Below are positions 32,915-40,654 of a stretch of 54,788 bases of DNA, piece after piece. A program made the position numbers and the translations under genes. Within the stretch, counting starts at the first letter, position 1. Every line of letters starts with the position of its first letter. The stretch is from Caulobacter sp. (GTDB taxonomy: Bacteria > Pseudomonadota > Alphaproteobacteria > Caulobacterales > Caulobacteraceae), in contig JAQGIK010000068.1 in assembly GCA_028291265.1 (NCBI GenBank), forward strand, positions 1-54,788. The letters run 5' to 3'. The notes beneath the pieces were generated by a model. It did no database searches. It saw nothing but the letters and a program-made list of their open reading frames with translations, and was not told the origin of the DNA.

Positions 32915-33922
32915 ATGACCATCCGCGTCGCCATCAACGGCTTTGGCCGTATCGGCCGTCTCGTTCTCCGCTCGATCGCCGAACATGGCCGTGACGACAT
33001 CGAGGTTGTCGGCATCAACGACCTGGGCCCCGTCGAGACCAACGCCCACCTGCTGCGCTACGACAGCGTCCACGGCCGCTTCCCCGGCACGGTGACCACG
33101 GGCGAGGACTGGATCGACGTCGGCATGGGCAAGATCAAGGTCAGCGCCGAGCGCGACCCCGCCAACCTGCCGCACAAGGCGCTGGGCGTCGACATCGCCT
33201 TCGAATGCACCGGCATCTTCACGGCCAAGGACAAGGCCAGCGCCCACCTCACCGCCGGCGCCCGCCGCGTGCTGGTCAGCGCCCCGGCCGAAGGCGCCGA
33301 CAAGACCATCGTCTACAAGGTCAACCACGAGACCCTGACCGCCGACGACATCGTCGTCTCCAACGGCAGCTGCACCACCAATGCGCTGGCCCCCGTCGCC
33401 AAGGTCCTCAACGACCTGTTCGGCATCGAGCGCGGCTACATGACGACGATCCATGCCTACACCGGCGACCAGCCCACCCTCGACACCATGCACAAGGACC
33501 TCTACCGCGGCCGCGCCGCCGCCCTGAGCATGATCCCGACCTCGACCGGCGCCGCCAAGGCGCTGGGCCTGGTCCTGCCGGAACTGAAGGGCAAGCTCGA
33601 CGGCTCCTCGATCCGCGTTCCGACCCCCAACGTCTCGGTCGTCGACCTCAAGGTCGTGGCCGGCCGCGACGTGACGGTGGCGGAAATCAACGCCGCCCTG
33701 CAGGCAGCCGCCGACGGCCCGATGTCGGGCGTCCTGGCCACCACCAACGACCCGCTGGTCTCCATCGACCTCAACCACGTCGCCGCCAGCTCGACCGCCG
33801 CCCTGCCGCAGACGCAAGTGGTGGATGGAAAGTTGGCCCGCGTCCTGACCTGGTACGACAACGAATGGGGCTTCGCGACGCGGATGAGCGACACGGCCCT
33901 AGTGATGGCGAAGTTCCTGTAA
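32915..33922 (+). CDS. gap: Glyceraldehyde-3-phosphate dehydrogenase
   Basis: A 335-residue type I GAPDH. The NAD-binding start is VAINGFGRIGRLVLR, the catalytic Cys153 is in SNGSCTTNALAP and His180 in TTIHAYTGDQ. The C-terminal WYDNEWGFATRM is standard. It makes 1,3-bisphosphoglycerate in glycolysis or runs back in gluconeogenesis. An upstream in-frame extension lacks the family pattern, so the ATG at 32915 is used. A 130-base palindromic element separates it from pgk on the same strand. Confidence 0.96.
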   Translation: MTIRVAINGFGRIGRLVLRSIAEHGRDDIEVVGINDLGPVETNAHLLRYDSVHGRFPGTVTTGEDWIDVGMGKIKVSAERDPANLPHKALGVDIAFECTGIFTAKDKASAHLTAGARRVLVSAPAEGADKTIVYKVNHETLTADDIVVSNGSCTTNALAPVAKVLNDLFGIERGYMTTIHAYTGDQPTLDTMHKDLYRGRAAALSMIPTSTGAAKALGLVLPELKGKLDGSSIRVPTPNVSVVDLKVVAGRDVTVAEINAALQAAADGPMSGVLATTNDPLVSIDLNHVAASSTAALPQTQVVDGKLARVLTWYDNEWGFATRMSDTALVMAKFL

Positions 33923-33934
33923 GACCCCACACCT

Positions 33935-34064
33935 CCGTCATCCCGGAGGCCCCGCAGGGGCTATCCGGGACCCAGGGGGTGCGTGATCTCGCTGTATCAG
34001 CCGCCGGCTTGGGCGGCCCCTGGGTCCCGGCTCTCCGCGCGGCGCGCTGCGGCCGGGATGACGG
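33935..34064. repeat. Palindromic intergenic element, family C
   Basis: CCGTCATCCCGG at the left and CCGGGATGACGG at the right are exact 12-base inverted ends. Within them CCGGGACCCAGGGG and CCCCTGGGTCCCGG also pair around a 34-base centre. It is of the type found dispersed in many alphaproteobacterial genomes. It lies inside the presumed gap-pgk transcription unit. Confidence 0.75.
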
Positions 34065-34090
34065 GGATAGTTAGAACGGACCGTAGACCC

Positions 34091-35293
34091 ATGCCCTTCC
34101 GCTCCCTCGAAACCGCCGACCTCGCCGGCAAGCGCGTCCTGGTCCGGGTCGATCTCAACGTGCCGATGGCCGATGACGTCATCACCGACGACACCCGCCT
34201 GCGCGCCGTGCTGCCGACCATCCGCTACCTCTCCACCAAGGGCGCCAGGACCATCCTGCTGGCCCACTTCGACCGCCCCAAGGGCAAGCGCGTCCCGGCG
34301 ATGAGCCTGGCCCCCATCGCCGAGCCGCTGTCGGCCCTGCTCGAACAGCCCGTACTGTTCGCCGACGACTGCATCGGCGAGCCCGCCTACAGGGTGGTCA
34401 GCAAGCTGGAAAACGGCGGCGTCGCCCTGATGGAGAACCTGCGTTTCCATCCCGGCGAGGAGGCCAACGATCCCGCCTTCGTCACCGAGTTGGCCGCCTT
34501 CGGCGACCTCTACGTCAACGACGCCTTCAGCGCCGCCCACCGCGCCCACGCCTCGACCGAGGGCCTCGCCCGCCTGCTGCCGGCCTACCCGGGCCTCTCC
34601 ATGCAGCGTGAACTGGAGGCCCTCGACGCCGCCCTCGGCAATCCGCAGCGGCCGGTGATGGGCATCGTCGGCGGGGCCAAGGTCTCGACCAAGCTCGACC
34701 TCCTGAACAACCTGGTCCGCAAGCTGCAGTACCTGGCCATCGGCGGCGGCATGGCCAACACCTTCCGCTTCGCCCAGGGCTACGACATCGCCGCCTCGCT
34801 CTGCGAGAAGGACCTGGCCGACACCGCCCGCCAGATCCTGGACAGCGCCAAGGCCGCCGGCTGCCACATCCTGCTGCCCACCGACGTGGTGGTGGCCAAG
34901 GACCTCAAGCCCGGCGCCGCCACCCGCACCGTCGAACTGAGCCAGACGGCGGGCGGCCTGGAACCCGACGACAAGATCTTCGACGTCGGCCCCAACAGCC
35001 TGGCGCAGCTGATCGACGCCATGAGCGAATCGAAGACCCTGATCTGGAACGGCCCGCTCGGCGTCTTCGAGGTCCCGCCCTTCGACGCCGCCACCGTCGC
35101 GGCCGCGAAGCATGCGGCGAAGCTGGCCACGGCCGGCAAGCTGATCGCCGTCGCCGGCGGCGGCGACACCGTCGGCGCCCTGAACCACGCCGGCGTCGCG
35201 GCCGAGCTTACTTTCGTGAGTACCGCCGGCGGCGCCTTCCTCGAATGGATGGAAGGCAAGGTCCTGCCCGGCGTCGAGGCGTTGCAGGTCTAA
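34091..35293 (+). CDS. pgk: Phosphoglycerate kinase
   Basis: A 400-residue kinase passing phosphate from 1,3-bisphosphoglycerate to ADP. RVLVRVDLNVPM, LLAHFDRPKG and LMENLRFHPGEEANDPAF line the N-terminal substrate domain; GGAKVSTKLDLL and IWNGPLGVFE, AVAGGGDTVGA are the C-terminal nucleotide-binding segments. Standard length and order. The ATG at 34091 follows the repeat and starts the conserved sequence. It acts right after gap and is probably cotranscribed. Confidence 0.96.
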   Translation: MPFRSLETADLAGKRVLVRVDLNVPMADDVITDDTRLRAVLPTIRYLSTKGARTILLAHFDRPKGKRVPAMSLAPIAEPLSALLEQPVLFADDCIGEPAYRVVSKLENGGVALMENLRFHPGEEANDPAFVTELAAFGDLYVNDAFSAAHRAHASTEGLARLLPAYPGLSMQRELEALDAALGNPQRPVMGIVGGAKVSTKLDLLNNLVRKLQYLAIGGGMANTFRFAQGYDIAASLCEKDLADTARQILDSAKAAGCHILLPTDVVVAKDLKPGAATRTVELSQTAGGLEPDDKIFDVGPNSLAQLIDAMSESKTLIWNGPLGVFEVPPFDAATVAAAKHAAKLATAGKLIAVAGGGDTVGALNHAGVAAELTFVSTAGGAFLEWMEGKVLPGVEALQV

Positions 35294-35307
35294 AGGACGC
35301 GGCGACG

Positions 35308-35494
35308 GCGTTTCGCTCTCCCCCGCTTGGCGGGGGAACCATCCTCTGGCGAGCGCTGCAAGCGAGCCAGACCGAGGGGGTCTCCGCCGCCGCTGGAAGG
35401 CTAGTCACCAACCGCCGGCACGGCCCCGCCTCCTGGTCCGTCGCTCACGCTCCGTCCTCCGCCCCCTCGCGGGGGCGGAGAGCGAACCACCGGC
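35308..35494. repeat. Palindromic intergenic element, family E
   Basis: The left end GCGTTTCGCTCTCCCCCG with GGCGGGGG faces the right end CCGCCCCCTCGCGGGGGCGG then AGAGCGAACC in inverted fashion; the ends are imperfect over about 25 bases. The core has further short palindromes. It fills the gap between pgk and the convergent membrane-protein gene and shows no coding frame that fits. Confidence 0.6.
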
Positions 35495-35495
35495 G

Positions 35496-35876
35496 TCAGC
35501 CGCCACTCACCCCATACTCGATCAGTCCCACCGCCACAGCCATCAGCATCCACCCCGGATGCTTCCCACGCGTGCCCCAGGCGTTGCCGACCGCCGCGAA
35601 CAGATACTGCCCGCCGGCCAGCAGGCCCACGGCCAGCCGCACCTCCGCGCCCTGCCCGGCCGCCCAGACCAGCGCCAGCCCGCAGAGCAGCCAGCTGAAG
35701 GTGCTGTACTGCAGCAGCATCGGCACGATCCGTCGGATGGTCAGGCTCAATCGCCCCTCGACGGCAAGCACCCCGACCGGCCGGACCATCAGCTTCTGGG
35801 TCAGCACCCCGTGAATCACCGCCGTCGCGCCGCCGACGATGCCGGCCGCCGTCAGGGCGAGCGCGTGCAATTCCAT
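35496..35876 (-). CDS. Small four-helix membrane protein, TetR target
   Basis: A 126-residue integral membrane protein with four hydrophobic segments: ALALTAAGIVGGATAVIHG, MLLQYSTFSWLLCGLALVWAA, LAVGLLAGGQYLFAAVGNAW and MLMAVAVGLIEYGV. A short polar part with RPVGVLAVEGRLSLTIRRI joins helices 1 and 2. I do not recognise the family; small DoxX/DUF-type proteins look similar. AGGAG precedes the ATG at 35876 by 9 bases, and another ATG is two codons earlier. It is transcribed divergently from a TetR gene with a palindromic operator overlapping its start. Confidence 0.78.
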   Translation of the reverse strand: MELHALALTAAGIVGGATAVIHGVLTQKLMVRPVGVLAVEGRLSLTIRRIVPMLLQYSTFSWLLCGLALVWAAGQGAEVRLAVGLLAGGQYLFAAVGNAWGTRGKHPGWMLMAVAVGLIEYGVSGG

Positions 35877-35898
35877 GACCATACACTCCTGTATGGTC
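35877..35898. promoter_or_regulatory. TetR operator 1
   Basis: GACCATACA and TGTATGGTC are exact inverted repeats separated by CTCC. The site overlaps the ribosome-binding region of the membrane-protein gene, so a bound TetR dimer would block its transcription or be positioned just past its start. Confidence 0.75.
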
Positions 35899-35928
35899 GC
35901 CTTGTGCTCGCCGCCGTGGCCCGAGTCA

Positions 35929-35942
35929 ATACAGTTGTGTAT
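35929..35942. promoter_or_regulatory. TetR operator 2
   Basis: ATACA and TGTAT separated by GTTG repeat the core of operator 1 with the same 4-base spacing. It lies 9 bases upstream of the TetR ATG, suggesting autoregulation. Confidence 0.65.
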
Positions 35943-35951
35943 GGTTGGCCG

Positions 35952-36488
35952 ATGAGCGACCGCCTCTCCAAGTCCGCCTGGATCGACCACGGCCTGAAAA
36001 CCCTGGCCGCCGAAGGCCCGAACGGCCTCAAGGCCGGCCCCCTCTCAACCGCCCTCAACGTCTCGCGCGGCAGCTTCTACTGGCACTTCGCCGACCTCGC
36101 CGCCTTCCACGCCGAGATCCTGCGCGCCTGGCAGGAGCGCACCACCGAACAGACCATCGCCCTCCTGGAAAGCGGCCGCGCCGGCCAGGGCCGCCTGAAG
36201 TTCCTGCTCCGCCGGGCCTTCAAATACGGGGCGGGGCTGGACCGGGCGATCCGCGCATGGGCCGCCACCGATCCCGCCGTGGCCACAGCCGTCGCCGCCG
36301 TCGATAACCGCCGCATCGCCTACATCGCCGGCCTGCTCGCCGCCGCCGGCCTGCCCCAGGCCCGGGCCGAAGCCCGGGCCCGCTTCCTCTACTGGGCCTA
36401 CCTCGGCCAGGCCATTGTCATGGACCCCGGCCACGCCAGCCTGAGCGCCCGTGAACTGGACGAGATCGGCGCCCTGTTCGAACATTGA
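35952..36488 (+). CDS. TetR-family repressor
   Basis: A 178-residue regulator. The N-terminal HTH is about 8-52 (KSAWIDHGLKTLAAEGPNGLK, then LSTALNVSRGSFYWHFADL), and the C-terminal helical domain is the ligand-binding and dimer part. The ligand is unknown. Two operators with consensus ATACA-N4-TGTAT stand between it and the divergent membrane-protein gene, one near each start, so it probably represses both. It is shorter than typical TetR proteins but complete. Confidence 0.9.
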   Translation: MSDRLSKSAWIDHGLKTLAAEGPNGLKAGPLSTALNVSRGSFYWHFADLAAFHAEILRAWQERTTEQTIALLESGRAGQGRLKFLLRRAFKYGAGLDRAIRAWAATDPAVATAVAAVDNRRIAYIAGLLAAAGLPQARAEARARFLYWAYLGQAIVMDPGHASLSARELDEIGALFEH

Positions 36489-36498
36489 CAGGCCGGCC

Positions 36499-36526
36499 TT
36501 GACTCAAAACTCTACATAGATAGAGT
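36499..36526 (+). promoter_or_regulatory. Promoter of padR-type operon
   Basis: TTGACT, a 16-base spacer and TAGAGT, with 6 bases to the ATG at 36533, so the message is probably leaderless. The -10 lies inside the palindrome at 36507-36528. Confidence 0.5.
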
Positions 36527-36528
36527 TT
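36507..36528. promoter_or_regulatory. PadR operator (perfect palindrome)
   Basis: AAACTCTA and TAGAGTTT are exact inverted repeats around CATAGA, ending 4 bases before the PadR start. The site covers the -10 region, so binding would shut the operon: a clear autoregulatory operator. The sequence differs from the ATGT-N8-ACAT box of classical PadR. Confidence 0.75.
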
Positions 36529-36532
36529 CCCC

Positions 36533-36838
36533 ATGCCCGCCGCCCCGCGCCGCCTGTCGCCGCAGACCCTCGACGTCCTGATCGCCCTCGAAGGCGCCGG
36601 AGCCGACTGGCTCTATGGCCTGGAGGTCGCCGCCGCGACCGATCTCAAGTCCGGCTCCCTCTATCCGATCCTGGCCCGCCTCGCCGACCACGGCCTGCTG
36701 GAGGACCAGTGGGTCGAATCCGACCGCCCCGGCCGCCCGCGCCGCCACGTCTATCGCCTGACCGGGGCCGGCCGCGCCGCCCTGCGCGCCGCCCGCGCCA
36801 ACCCCGCCGCCTTCAAGCTCGGAGCCGCCACGGCATGA
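36533..36838 (+). CDS. PadR-family regulator
   Basis: A 101-residue winged-helix protein of the short (LmrR-like) PadR class. SPQTLDVLIALEGAGADWLYGLEVAAAT, then LKSGSLYPILARLADHGLLEDQW is the HTH and wing, and RPRRHVYRLTGAGRAALRAARA is the dimerisation helix. Members commonly control an adjacent membrane protein or transporter. The stop overlaps the start of the next gene by ATGA. Confidence 0.9.
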   Translation: MPAAPRRLSPQTLDVLIALEGAGADWLYGLEVAAATDLKSGSLYPILARLADHGLLEDQWVESDRPGRPRRHVYRLTGAGRAALRAARANPAAFKLGAATA

Positions 36839-37374
36839 CCCGTCTCGCCGACATCCTGTTGCGTCTTGCCGTCCGCATCGCTCCGCCGGCCCGTCGGCAG
36901 TGGGTCGAGGCCCTCAGGGCCGAGTCCGAGGTCATCGAAGACGGGTCCGCCGCCCTGCGCTGGGCGGCCGGGGGCTTCGTCGCGGCGCTGGGATGGTCAG
37001 CTCGCCGGGAACTCCCCTACCTCGTGGCGCTGCCCGCCGCGCTCTATGGCCAGATCTGGATCGCCGGCTACGGGATGGAGCTGGCCATGGCGCTCGGCGC
37101 GCCTTTCATGGAGGCGGCGAAAGGGGCGCAGGTCCTCACCGTTTTCCTGCTTTCGGTCATCTTCGCCGCCTGGCGCCCGCGGCGCGCCGTCCTTGTCGGC
37201 CTGCTGACGCCGATCCTTGGCTGGCTCTGGCTGCTCGATGTCTTTCTGACGCGCGCCGAGCGTCTGCCCGTGCCCTGGACCTTCTACCTGGAATGTATGG
37301 TCGATTTCGGCTGGCCCGCTGCGGTCGGCGCAACCGTTGGGGCCATCATTGGCCGTCGCCTGAAGATGGCCTGA
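36835..37374 (+). CDS. Membrane protein partner of PadR
   Basis: A 179-residue integral membrane protein. The N-terminus is a cytoplasmic helix, MTRLADILLRLAVRIAPPARRQWVEALRAESEVIEDG, followed by AALRWAAGGFVAALGWSARREL. Four hydrophobic segments follow: LVALPAALYGQIWIAGYGM, VLTVFLLSVIFAAW, AVLVGLLTPILGWLWLLDVFL and AAVGATVGAIIG. The opening 'ARRQWVEALRAE' motif is common in small proteins encoded next to PadR genes, which I take as a family without a known function. It is translationally coupled to padR and is the likely regulated target. Confidence 0.75.
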   Translation: MTRLADILLRLAVRIAPPARRQWVEALRAESEVIEDGSAALRWAAGGFVAALGWSARRELPYLVALPAALYGQIWIAGYGMELAMALGAPFMEAAKGAQVLTVFLLSVIFAAWRPRRAVLVGLLTPILGWLWLLDVFLTRAERLPVPWTFYLECMVDFGWPAAVGATVGAIIGRRLKMA

Positions 37375-37375
37375 C

Positions 37376-37408
37376 GCCGCCGGCCATCCGGCTCTTGCGG
37401 CCGGCGGC
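37376..37408 (+). terminator. Hairpin after padR operon
   Basis: GCCGCCGGCC and GGCCGGCGGC make a perfect 10-bp stem with a 13-base loop, starting 2 bases after the stop. ATCTTCCC follows, with a poor U tract. Confidence 0.55.
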
Positions 37409-37478
37409 ATCTTCCCTCAAATCAAGTTCGAACGGACGTTTGCCTCAGCCCAACGCCGTCAAAGGGGAGAAACCACCA

Positions 37479-37853
37479 ATGTTTTCGCACGTCATGGTCG
37501 GCACCAACGACCTCACCAAATCCAAGGCCTTCTACGACAAGCTGATGGCCACGCTCGGCGTCGGGCCCTCGGTCATCGACGGCCACCGCATGTTCTACAT
37601 GACCCCCAAGGGCGTCTTCTGCGTTTCCGAGCCCATCGACGGCGCGCCGGCCTGCCACGCCAACGGCGGCACCATCGGCTTCGCCGCCGACTCGCCCGAG
37701 CAGGCCAAGGCCTGGCACGACGCCGGCGTCGAAGCCGGCGGCGTCTCCATCGAGGACCCGCCCGGCGTCCGTGAAGGCAGCGTCGGCAAGATGTACCTCG
37801 CCTACCTGCGCGACCCCGACGGCAACAAGCTGTGCGCGCTGCACCGGATGTAA
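37479..37853 (+). CDS. VOC family protein (lactoylglutathione lyase-like)
   Basis: A 124-residue VOC-fold protein. FSHVMVGTNDLTKSKAFYDKLMATLGV is the first beta-alpha-beta unit with the first ligand His, and GKMYLAYLRDPDGNKLCALHRM the last strand with DPDGNK. It resembles glyoxalase-I-like proteins, though the activity is untested. AAAGGGGAG precedes the ATG. It is separate in sequence from the VOC gene at 29796. It is followed by a terminator-like hairpin and then the GFA gene. Confidence 0.87.
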   Translation: MFSHVMVGTNDLTKSKAFYDKLMATLGVGPSVIDGHRMFYMTPKGVFCVSEPIDGAPACHANGGTIGFAADSPEQAKAWHDAGVEAGGVSIEDPPGVREGSVGKMYLAYLRDPDGNKLCALHRM

Positions 37854-37861
37854 CGACAACA

Positions 37862-37890
37862 GGGCGCCGGCCTCACCGCCGGCGCCCCTC
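37862..37890 (+). terminator. Terminator after VOC gene
   Basis: GGGCGCCGG and CCGGCGCCC pair around an 8-11 base loop, followed by CTCTT. It lies 9 bases past the VOC stop and 14 before the GFA start. Confidence 0.6.
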
Positions 37891-37903
37891 TTCGAGATCT
37901 GAC

Positions 37904-38287
37904 ATGCACAAGGGCTCGTGCCTCTGCGGCGCGGTGCGGTTTTCCACCGACGCCGTCATTGACCACTCCGACGCCTGCCACTGTTCCATGTGCCGCAAGG
38001 CCTCCGGCCATTTCTGGGCCTCGGCCGACGTGCCGAAGGAGGCCCTGGCCATTGAGGACGAGGGCGGCGCCTTGCGCTGGTACGCCTCCTCCGAAAAGGT
38101 CCGTCGCGGCTTCTGCGCTACCTGCGGCTCGCAGCTGTTCTGGGACCCGATCCACGGCAGGCGCATCGCCTTCGCCATGGGCGCGCTGGAAAAGCCCACC
38201 GGCCTGACGCTGGCCAGGCACATCTTCGTCGCCGACAAGGGCGACTACTACGAGATCGCCGATGGCCTGCCGCAGGAAGGGCTGTAG
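37904..38287 (+). CDS. GFA family zinc protein
   Basis: A 127-residue GFA-domain protein (glutathione-dependent formaldehyde-activating family). It has the zinc-binding sets CLCGAVRF, CHCSMCRKASG and FCATCGSQLF, where the Cys residues form two zinc sites. Most members are of unknown activity; some bind S-hydroxymethylglutathione. The ATG at 37904 begins the conserved part. Confidence 0.9.
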   Translation: MHKGSCLCGAVRFSTDAVIDHSDACHCSMCRKASGHFWASADVPKEALAIEDEGGALRWYASSEKVRRGFCATCGSQLFWDPIHGRRIAFAMGALEKPTGLTLARHIFVADKGDYYEIADGLPQEGL

Positions 38288-38392
38288 GCGGCATTGTGAT
38301 CACGGGTCCGTGACAACCGGGGGTGACTCCTTCACTCCCCTTGTCTAAACCCGACCCACAAAATCAGCACACGCCCGCCTGAGGAGTTCCCC

Positions 38393-39475
38393 GTGGCCCG
38401 CATCACCCTGCGCCAGCTGCTCGACCACGCCGCCGAGCACGACTACGGCCTGCCCGCCTTCAACATCAACAACATGGAACAGGGCCTGGCGATCATGGAG
38501 GCGGCCGACGCCGTCGACGCGCCGGTCATCATCCAGGCCAGCCGTGGGGCCCGCAACTACGCCAACGACATCATGCTGGCCCGGCTGATCGACGCCCTGG
38601 TCGAGATCTACCCCCACATCCCCGTCTGCATGCACCAGGACCACGGCAACGGCCCGGCCACCTGCGCCACCGCCATCCAGTACGGCTTCACCAGCGTGAT
38701 GATGGACGGCTCCCTCGAGGAAGACGCCAAGACCCCGGCTTCTTACGAATACAACGTCGACGTCACCCGCCGGGTGGTCGAGATGGCCCACAGCTGCGGC
38801 GTCTCCGTCGAGGGCGAACTGGGTGTGCTGGGCAGCCTGGAAACCGGCATGGGCGAGGCCGAGGACGGCCACGGCTTCGAGGGCAAGCTCGGCCACGACG
38901 CCCTGCTGACCGATCCGGACCAGGCCGTCGACTTCGTCAAGCGGACCCAGGTCGACGCGCTGGCGATTGCGATGGGCACCAGCCACGGCGCCTACAAGTT
39001 CAGCCGCCAGCCCGACGGCGCGGTGCTGGCCATGAACGTCATCGAGGAAATCCACCACCGCCTGCCCAACACCCACCTGGTGATGCACGGCAGCTCCTCG
39101 GTGCCCAAGGACCTGCAGGAGATCATCAACGCCTACGGCGGCGAGATGCCCGAGACCTGGGGCGTGCCGGTCGAGGAAATCCAGCGCGGCATCAAGCACG
39201 GCGTCCGCAAGATCAACATCGACACCGACAACCGCATGGCCATGACCGGCGCCATCCGCCGCGTCCTGTCGCAGAAGCCCGGCGAGTTCGACCCGCGCGC
39301 CTACCTGAAGCCCGCCAAGGACGCCATGCGCAAGATCTGCCAGCAGCGCTTCGAGGAGTTCGGGGCCGAAGGCTGGGCCGGCAAGATCAAGCCGCTGAGC
39401 ACGGCGAAAATGGCCAAGCGCTACGAAAGCGGCGAACTGACCATCAAGATCGACAAGTCGCTCCAACCGGCCTGA
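38393..39475 (+). CDS. fba: Class II fructose-bisphosphate aldolase
   Basis: A 360-residue zinc-dependent aldolase of the long class IIA/IIB CbbA type. [20 protein letters not shown] is the start; [13 protein letters not shown] holds the zinc-binding His and catalytic Asp; [14 protein letters not shown] and [10 protein letters not shown] hold other zinc and phosphate-binding residues; [18 protein letters not shown] is conserved. GTG is the start, with GAGGAG before it. It makes or cleaves fructose-1,6-bisphosphate, next to gap/pgk/tkt. Confidence 0.95.
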   Translation: MARITLRQLLDHAAEHDYGLPAFNINNMEQGLAIMEAADAVDAPVIIQASRGARNYANDIMLARLIDALVEIYPHIPVCMHQDHGNGPATCATAIQYGFTSVMMDGSLEEDAKTPASYEYNVDVTRRVVEMAHSCGVSVEGELGVLGSLETGMGEAEDGHGFEGKLGHDALLTDPDQAVDFVKRTQVDALAIAMGTSHGAYKFSRQPDGAVLAMNVIEEIHHRLPNTHLVMHGSSSVPKDLQEIINAYGGEMPETWGVPVEEIQRGIKHGVRKINIDTDNRMAMTGAIRRVLSQKPGEFDPRAYLKPAKDAMRKICQQRFEEFGAEGWAGKIKPLSTAKMAKRYESGELTIKIDKSLQPA

Positions 39476-39490
39476 TCTGACTAAGCGCTG

Positions 39491-39673
39491 TTCCTCCCTC
39501 CCCTTCATGGGGAGGGACGGCGCGCAAAGCGCGCAGGGTGGGGAAGTCGGATGCAACCCACCCAGAGCAGGTTGTCCTGGCGCCCAGGACCACCCACCAT
39601 TCGCGCCTGACCGCCAGTTCCCCACCCTGCGAGGCTTCGCCTCGCTGTCCCTCCCCATAAAGGGGAGGGAGGG
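39491..39673. repeat. Palindromic intergenic element, family A copy 2
   Basis: A 183-base element with inverted ends (CCTCCCTCCCCTTCATGGGG and CCCATAAAGGGGAGGGAGGG) and an inner pair CAGGGTGGGG/CCCCACCCTG. It contains GTCGGATGCAACCCACCCAG, the complement of the core in the copy at 4837-5020, so the two copies lie in opposite orientation. The variable middle differs. It sits between fba and the DUF4198 gene. Confidence 0.8.
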
Positions 39674-39687
39674 CTAGGGTGATCGTC

Positions 39688-40461
39688 ATGCGCCTCCTCC
39701 CGCTCGTCCTGATCGCCGCCCTGACCGCCACCGCCGCGACGGCACACGAGTCCTGGCTCCGCCCATCCGCGTCCCGCGCCCAGGTCGGCCAGCCGATCAC
39801 CCTCGGCTTCACCAGCGGCATGGCCTTCCCCGCCCCCGACACCGGGCCCAAGCCGGAGCGGGTCGCTCGGCTCGTCGCCAGCATGGCGGCGTCGGATCAG
39901 CCGGTCGTGGTGGTCGGCCCTGGCCCCGGCGTGCTCGAAGTCGCCCTGACACCAAACCGCACGGGCATGGCGGTGGTGGCCATATCCCTGAAGCCGCACC
40001 CCATCGTCATGGCTTCCGTCGATGTCGCCGAATATTTCGACGAGGCCGACCCGGGCCCGGACGTCATCGCCGCCTGGAAGGCGATCGAGGCCCAGGGCGA
40101 GTGGCGCGAGACCTACACCAAGAACGCCAAGGCCCTGGTCTGCGTCGAGACCTGCGCCGGCGACCGCACGGCCATGTACGTTGTCGGCCAGGATCTGGAG
40201 TTCGTCGCCATGGAGCCCGGCCCTTCGCCACGCCGCTTCCGGCTGAGCGGCTCGCCCAACGGCTGGCTCGAAAACCACACCGTGCGACTGTTCGCCAACG
40301 GCCAGCCCGGCCGGAAACTGAAGACCGACGCCAGGGGCATCGTCACCCTGCCGGCCGACGTCACCGGCGAATTCATGCTGTCGGCGATCTGGCTGCGCCC
40401 GCCGGCCTCCCCCGAGGGCTCGTTCGCCAGCGACTTCACCTCGATCGTCGTGCGCCCCTAG
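39688..40461 (+). CDS. DUF4198 periplasmic protein
   Basis: A 257-residue exported protein. A signal peptide (LLPLVLIAALTATAATA) precedes HESWLRPSASRAQVGQPITLGF, the typical opening of DUF4198 proteins with the conserved N-terminal His. Some members sit beside nickel/cobalt transporters, but no such gene is here. The mature part is beta-rich and contains CVETCAGD. A GTG three codons earlier is possible; the ATG at 39688 is used. Function unknown. Confidence 0.83.
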   Translation: MRLLPLVLIAALTATAATAHESWLRPSASRAQVGQPITLGFTSGMAFPAPDTGPKPERVARLVASMAASDQPVVVVGPGPGVLEVALTPNRTGMAVVAISLKPHPIVMASVDVAEYFDEADPGPDVIAAWKAIEAQGEWRETYTKNAKALVCVETCAGDRTAMYVVGQDLEFVAMEPGPSPRRFRLSGSPNGWLENHTVRLFANGQPGRKLKTDARGIVTLPADVTGEFMLSAIWLRPPASPEGSFASDFTSIVVRP

Positions 40462-40568
40462 TCAGCGGCCGATCTGCTAGACTGATCTCACCGCTTCGAT
40501 AAGCGGCCCCGCGCCCCTGCGCGCCAGGCCGACCGACGGGCCACCCCATGACCCCCGAAGTCACACCA

Positions 40569-40612
40569 AAGGGCCACCCAAGGGCGACCGAAAGGCCACC
40601 CGAGGGCCACCG
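40569..40612. repeat. Four 11-bp tandem repeats
   Basis: AAGGGCCACCC, AAGGGCGACCG, AAAGGCCACCC and GAGGGCCACCG follow each other without gaps, at 40569, 40580, 40591 and 40602. Copies differ at 2-3 positions. An 11-bp period matches the helical repeat. It lies in a non-coding gap. Confidence 0.7.
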
Positions 40613-40654
40613 CCGGATTCCGCCATGCCATTGATATTGCTCGAAAAGAGGCGT

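Noticed and set aside
40569..40612. CRISPR-like array
   Set aside because: Units are contiguous 11-mers with no spacers, and no cas genes are present.
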